A DNA stretch of 25,793 nucleotides from an uncultured Eubacteriales bacterium (lineage in GTDB: Bacteria > Bacillota > Clostridia > Christensenellales > QAND01). Made by a program: the position numbers and the translations under genes. The notes beneath the pieces were generated by a model that was not told the DNA's origin, made no database searches, and saw nothing but the letters and a program-made list of their open reading frames with translations. Location of the stretch: contig UREB01000003.1 of assembly GCA_900546685.1 (NCBI GenBank), positions 1-25,793 on the forward strand, in the 5' to 3' direction. Within the stretch, counting starts at the first letter, position 1; every line of letters starts with the position of its first letter. This document shows, one piece after another, positions 23,227-25,793 of the stretch.

Positions 23227-24318
23227 ATGTCAGAAAGAGTGTATAACTTTGCAGCGGGTCCGGCCGTGATGCCGGAAGAGGTCTTAAAAAAGGCCGCTTC
23301 GGAATTGGTATGTTATCAGGATACGGGCATGTCCGTGATGGAGATGAGCCATAGAGGCGCTGCGTTCTCCAAAATTCTGCAACAGGCGGAGGCGGACCTG
23401 CGTACCTTGATGCATATTCCAGACAACTATAAGGTGCTGTTTTTGCAGGGCGGCGCGTCTTTGCAGTTTTCCATGATACCGATGAATTTGATGCGCAAAT
23501 CCTTTAAGGCGGATTATATCAATACCGGCGCATGGTCCAAAAAGGCCATCAAGGAAGCGAAAAAAGTAGGCAAGGTGAATGTGGTGGCTTCTTCGGAAGA
23601 GGACAATTTTACCCACATTCCGGAGATCGACCCCGCAAAATTCGATAAAGAGGCCGATTACCTCTACATTGTTACCAACAACACCATTTACGGTACGCGG
23701 TATGATGCGCTGCCCACCCCGCCGGCGGGCGTGCCGCTGGTGGCGGATGCTTCCAGCAACATCTTGTCCCAGGTATATGATATCAACGATTTCGGCGTAT
23801 TGTATTTCGGTGCTCAGAAAAATGTCGGCCCGGCCGGCCTGACCATTGCCATCGTACGGGATGACCTCATCGGCTTCTGTCCGGAGGACGCGCCCACCAT
23901 GCTGAACTACAAAACGCATGCGGACAATGATTCCTGCTTCAATACGCCGCCGACGTTTGCCATCTATATGGCAGGGCTGGTATTCCAGTGGATGCTGAAA
24001 AACGGCGGCGTGGAGGCCATCCAAAAGGTAAACGAAGAGAAGGCTGCCATTTTGTATGACTGCATTGATAACAGCAGCCTGTACACGGGTACGGTCACAA
24101 ACAAGGCGCAGCGCTCTCTGATGAACGTGCCGTTTGTACTGCCCAACGAGGAATTGACGGCCAAATTCATCAAGGAAAGCACGGCAGCAGGCTTGGTGAG
24201 CCTGAAAGGGCACCGCAGCGTAGGCGGCATCCGTGCCTCCATCTACAACGCAATGCCGGTAGAAGGGGTCAAGGCGTTGGTGGCATTCATGAAGAAATTT
24301 GAAATGGAAAACAAATAA
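23227..24318 (+). CDS. serC: Phosphoserine aminotransferase
   Basis: SerC converts 3-phosphohydroxypyruvate and glutamate to phosphoserine and 2-oxoglutarate, the second step of serine synthesis, and also serves pyridoxal phosphate synthesis in some bacteria. The 363-residue protein starts MSERVYNFAAGPAVMPEEVL, the standard beginning. It has SHRG (41-44), LFLQGGASLQF (71-81), Trp103 in INTGAWS, DASSN (174-178) with the cofactor Asp174, and PLP lysine Lys198 in FGAQKNVGPAG. The ATG at 23227 lies 9 nt after AGGGAG; a GTG directly before it would add one residue. An out-of-frame ATG at 23220 is ignored. serA follows after 15 bp. The end is complete, with GVKALVAFMKKFEMENK. Confidence 0.98.
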   Translation: MSERVYNFAAGPAVMPEEVLKKAASELVCYQDTGMSVMEMSHRGAAFSKILQQAEADLRTLMHIPDNYKVLFLQGGASLQFSMIPMNLMRKSFKADYINTGAWSKKAIKEAKKVGKVNVVASSEEDNFTHIPEIDPAKFDKEADYLYIVTNNTIYGTRYDALPTPPAGVPLVADASSNILSQVYDINDFGVLYFGAQKNVGPAGLTIAIVRDDLIGFCPEDAPTMLNYKTHADNDSCFNTPPTFAIYMAGLVFQWMLKNGGVEAIQKVNEEKAAILYDCIDNSSLYTGTVTNKAQRSLMNVPFVLPNEELTAKFIKESTAAGLVSLKGHRSVGGIRASIYNAMPVEGVKALVAFMKKFEMENK

Positions 24319-24333
24319 GGAAGGCATGAAACG

Positions 24334-25509
24334 ATGAAAAAAAGAATTCAGCTGCTCAACAATATTTCGAGCGTGATTTATAATGAACTGCCGGGCGAAC
24401 GCTATGAGGTCGGCAAGGAAATAGAGGACCCGAACGGCATCATCGTCCGCAGTGCGGACTGCCTGAATATGGAATTCAATAAGAGCCTGCTCGGCATTGC
24501 ACGCGCAGGTGTCGGGTATAACAACATCCCCATTGACCGCTGCACAGAAAACGGCGTAGTTGTTTTCAATACGCCGGGCGCCAATGCCAACGCGGTGAAG
24601 GAATTGGTTTTGGCCAGCGCGATTATGGCTTCGCGCAATGTGTTTGAAGCCACAGCTTGGGCGCAGACGCTAAAGGGCCAAGAAGGTGTGACAAAGACCA
24701 TCGAAGCGGAGAAAAAACGCTTTGTAGGCCCGGAAATCAAGGGCAAAACATTGGGCGTAATCGGCCTGGGTGCCATTGGCGCTATGGTGGCAAACGATGC
24801 GCTTTCGCTGGGGATGGACGTCATTGGCTATGATCCCTTTATCACCATCGAAGCGGCTTGGTCGTTGAAAAAGGAAGTGCGCCGTGCTGTTTCGCTGGAG
24901 CAGCTAGTAGCGCAGAGCGATATCATCACCATTCATGTGCCGCTGAGCGATAAGACCAAGGACACCATCAATGAAGAGGTACTGGCAAAGACGAAAAAAG
25001 GTGCGATCCTGCTGAACTTTGCGCGCGGCGGTCTGGTCAACAACGAAGCACTGAAAGATGCTTTGAAAAAAGGCATTATCTCTAAATATGTCGTGGACTT
25101 CCCGGACGAGGAGGTTATCGGCGTAGAGGGCATCATCGCCGTGCCGCATCTAGGCGCATCCACCCCGGAATCGGAAGAAAACTGTGCTAAAATGGCAGCA
25201 GAGCAGTTGTATGATTTCCTGCAAACGGGCAATATCAAAAACTCCGTCAACATGCCGGCCTGTGCGCTGCCGCCGCATCAGGGAGAGCGTATTACGTTTG
25301 TGCACCAAAACGTACCGAACATCGTAAGCCAGATCACCACGATTCTGGCCAAGGAGAATAACAATATCACCAGCATGAACAACCGCTCCAGGGACAAGAT
25401 CGCGTATACCATGATCGATCTGGAAGGAACTGTAACGCCGGAAGCGGTCAAAGAGCTGGAGGCCATTCCGGAAATTGTACGGCTGCGTATCATTAAGAGC
25501 GCATATTAA
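24334..25509 (+). CDS. serA: D-3-phosphoglycerate dehydrogenase with C-terminal ACT domain
   Basis: SerA oxidises 3-phosphoglycerate to 3-phosphohydroxypyruvate with NAD, the entry step of serine synthesis. The 391-residue chain has the substrate-domain start, GIARAGVGYNNIPID (54-68), the NAD-binding GLGAIG (144-149) with Asp167 in YDP, the catalytic Arg231 in FARGGLVN, an acidic DEE (258-260) where the catalytic Glu sits, and His272 in PHLGAST. A C-terminal ACT-like domain (about 319-391) could give serine feedback control; the intervening ASB domain of long SerA forms is absent. Length suits the short ACT-type clostridial enzymes. AAGGAAGG lies 9 nt before the ATG. Co-transcribed with serC, while no serB (phosphoserine phosphatase) is in the window. 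Confidence 0.98.
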   Translation: MKKRIQLLNNISSVIYNELPGERYEVGKEIEDPNGIIVRSADCLNMEFNKSLLGIARAGVGYNNIPIDRCTENGVVVFNTPGANANAVKELVLASAIMASRNVFEATAWAQTLKGQEGVTKTIEAEKKRFVGPEIKGKTLGVIGLGAIGAMVANDALSLGMDVIGYDPFITIEAAWSLKKEVRRAVSLEQLVAQSDIITIHVPLSDKTKDTINEEVLAKTKKGAILLNFARGGLVNNEALKDALKKGIISKYVVDFPDEEVIGVEGIIAVPHLGASTPESEENCAKMAAEQLYDFLQTGNIKNSVNMPACALPPHQGERITFVHQNVPNIVSQITTILAKENNNITSMNNRSRDKIAYTMIDLEGTVTPEAVKELEAIPEIVRLRIIKSAY

Positions 25510-25514
25510 ACATT

Positions 25515-25544
25515 AAAAAAGCCCTGCCCTAGCAGGGCTTTTTT
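25515..25544 (+). terminator. Intrinsic terminator of serC-serA
   Basis: GCCCTGC (25521-25527) pairs with GCAGGGC (25532-25538) around a 4-nt loop. Flanking runs of six A and six T extend the stem and provide the uridine tract. It lies 5 bp after the serA stop codon. Confidence 0.96.
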
Positions 25545-25585
25545 GCATGGCGGGAAAAGGAAGGGAAAACCGTATCAGATACAAT

Positions 25586-25614
25586 AAAAGAGCCCTTTTT
25601 CAAGGGCTCTTTTT
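25586..25614. terminator. Bidirectional terminator between serA and the right-edge gene
   Basis: AAAAGAGCCCTT (25586-25597) pairs perfectly with AAGGGCTCTTTT (25602-25613) around a 4-nt loop. T runs follow on both strands, five on the plus and four on the minus strand. On the minus strand it lies 22 bp beyond the stop at 25636 and would end that gene; on the plus strand it backs up the serA terminator. Confidence 0.85.
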
Positions 25615-25635
25615 GTATGCAATGTTATGCGGCGA

Positions 25636-25793
25636 TTAGGCAGCTGCCTCTACCAACGGTTTAATCAGAAAACCACCATCACCAATGACCCCAACTGCAC
25701 CCAGTACCAGGCCGATGCCCAAAATCCAGAACATCGCCTTCATCATGCTGTGGCCGCTGCGCAGGTATTTGTATACCAGCAATACCGTAGCCA
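25636..25793 (-). CDS. C-terminal part of a small membrane protein, unknown
   Basis: The frame is open to the right window edge, so only the last 52 codons are seen and the true start is outside. The visible end of one hydrophobic helix (ATVLLVYKY) is followed by a basic turn (LRSGHSMMKA) and a second hydrophobic stretch (MFWILGIGLVLGAVGVIGDG) before an Ala-rich C-terminus (EAAA). Two in-frame ATGs at 25741-25746 have no ribosome site, which supports an upstream start. This layout suggests a short protein with at least two membrane helices, or the tail of a larger one. I do not recognise the family. It converges on serA and ends before the bidirectional terminator. Confidence 0.6.
   Translation of the reverse strand, partial: ATVLLVYKYLRSGHSMMKAMFWILGIGLVLGAVGVIGDGGFLIKPLVEAAA

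Noticed and set aside
23284..24327. A 347-codon frame on the minus strand opposite serC
   Set aside because: Antisense to an intact serC with all catalytic residues, and without a recognisable protein pattern.

Overview
The window looks like chromosomal core DNA from a moderate-GC member of the Bacillota, most likely class Clostridia. The evidence is a class I T-box leader in front of ileS, a long clostridial-type (type II) isoleucyl-tRNA synthetase, strong Shine-Dalgarno sequences before most genes, sigma-A-like promoters with 17-bp spacers, and a serC-serA pair. This placement is an inference from gene content; there is no rRNA or other marker gene to fix it. I see no insertion sequence, prophage, CRISPR array, tRNA or rRNA.

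Almost everything left of position 23017 is transcribed right to left. From the left edge: a truncated Rrf2-family regulator (1-196) with its own promoter and a palindromic candidate operator. Next is a group read in the order DUF2461 protein, transketolase, RmuC, glutamate-5-kinase-like kinase (5186 down to 260), then a terminator at 5300-5337. The next transcription unit (11753 down to 5354) encodes a class I/II aminotransferase, TyrRS, a YigZ/IMPACT protein, branched-chain aminotransferase IlvE and a large membrane-anchored multi-domain surface protein with a disordered Arg/Pro-rich tail. A polytopic lysylphosphatidylglycerol synthase/flippase-like protein (13015-11945) stands alone between its own promoter and terminator.

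The ileS unit (18923 down to 13134) starts from a near-consensus promoter and a T-box leader, and continues into a methyltransferase, an RluA-type pseudouridine synthase and a short-chain dehydrogenase. Each of these four genes overlaps the next at its stop/start codons, so isoleucine-tRNA charging should control the whole set. Directly upstream lies rarA-tldD-tldE (23017 down to 18967): a replication-fork ATPase followed by the two halves of the TldD/TldE protease.

At 23018-23226 transcription diverges. The promoters of rarA and serC flank or overlap a perfect 7-2-7 inverted repeat. To the right, serC and serA (phosphoserine aminotransferase and phosphoglycerate dehydrogenase, two steps of serine synthesis) are co-transcribed and end at a strong terminator. 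A second, bidirectional hairpin separates them from the 3' end of a small membrane protein gene that enters from the right edge on the minus strand.

Most of the window is well-understood housekeeping. I did not find a clearly novel multi-gene system. The least explained item is the surface protein at 5354-7534; the candidate operators upstream of serC and of the Rrf2 gene are the best small unexplained signals.
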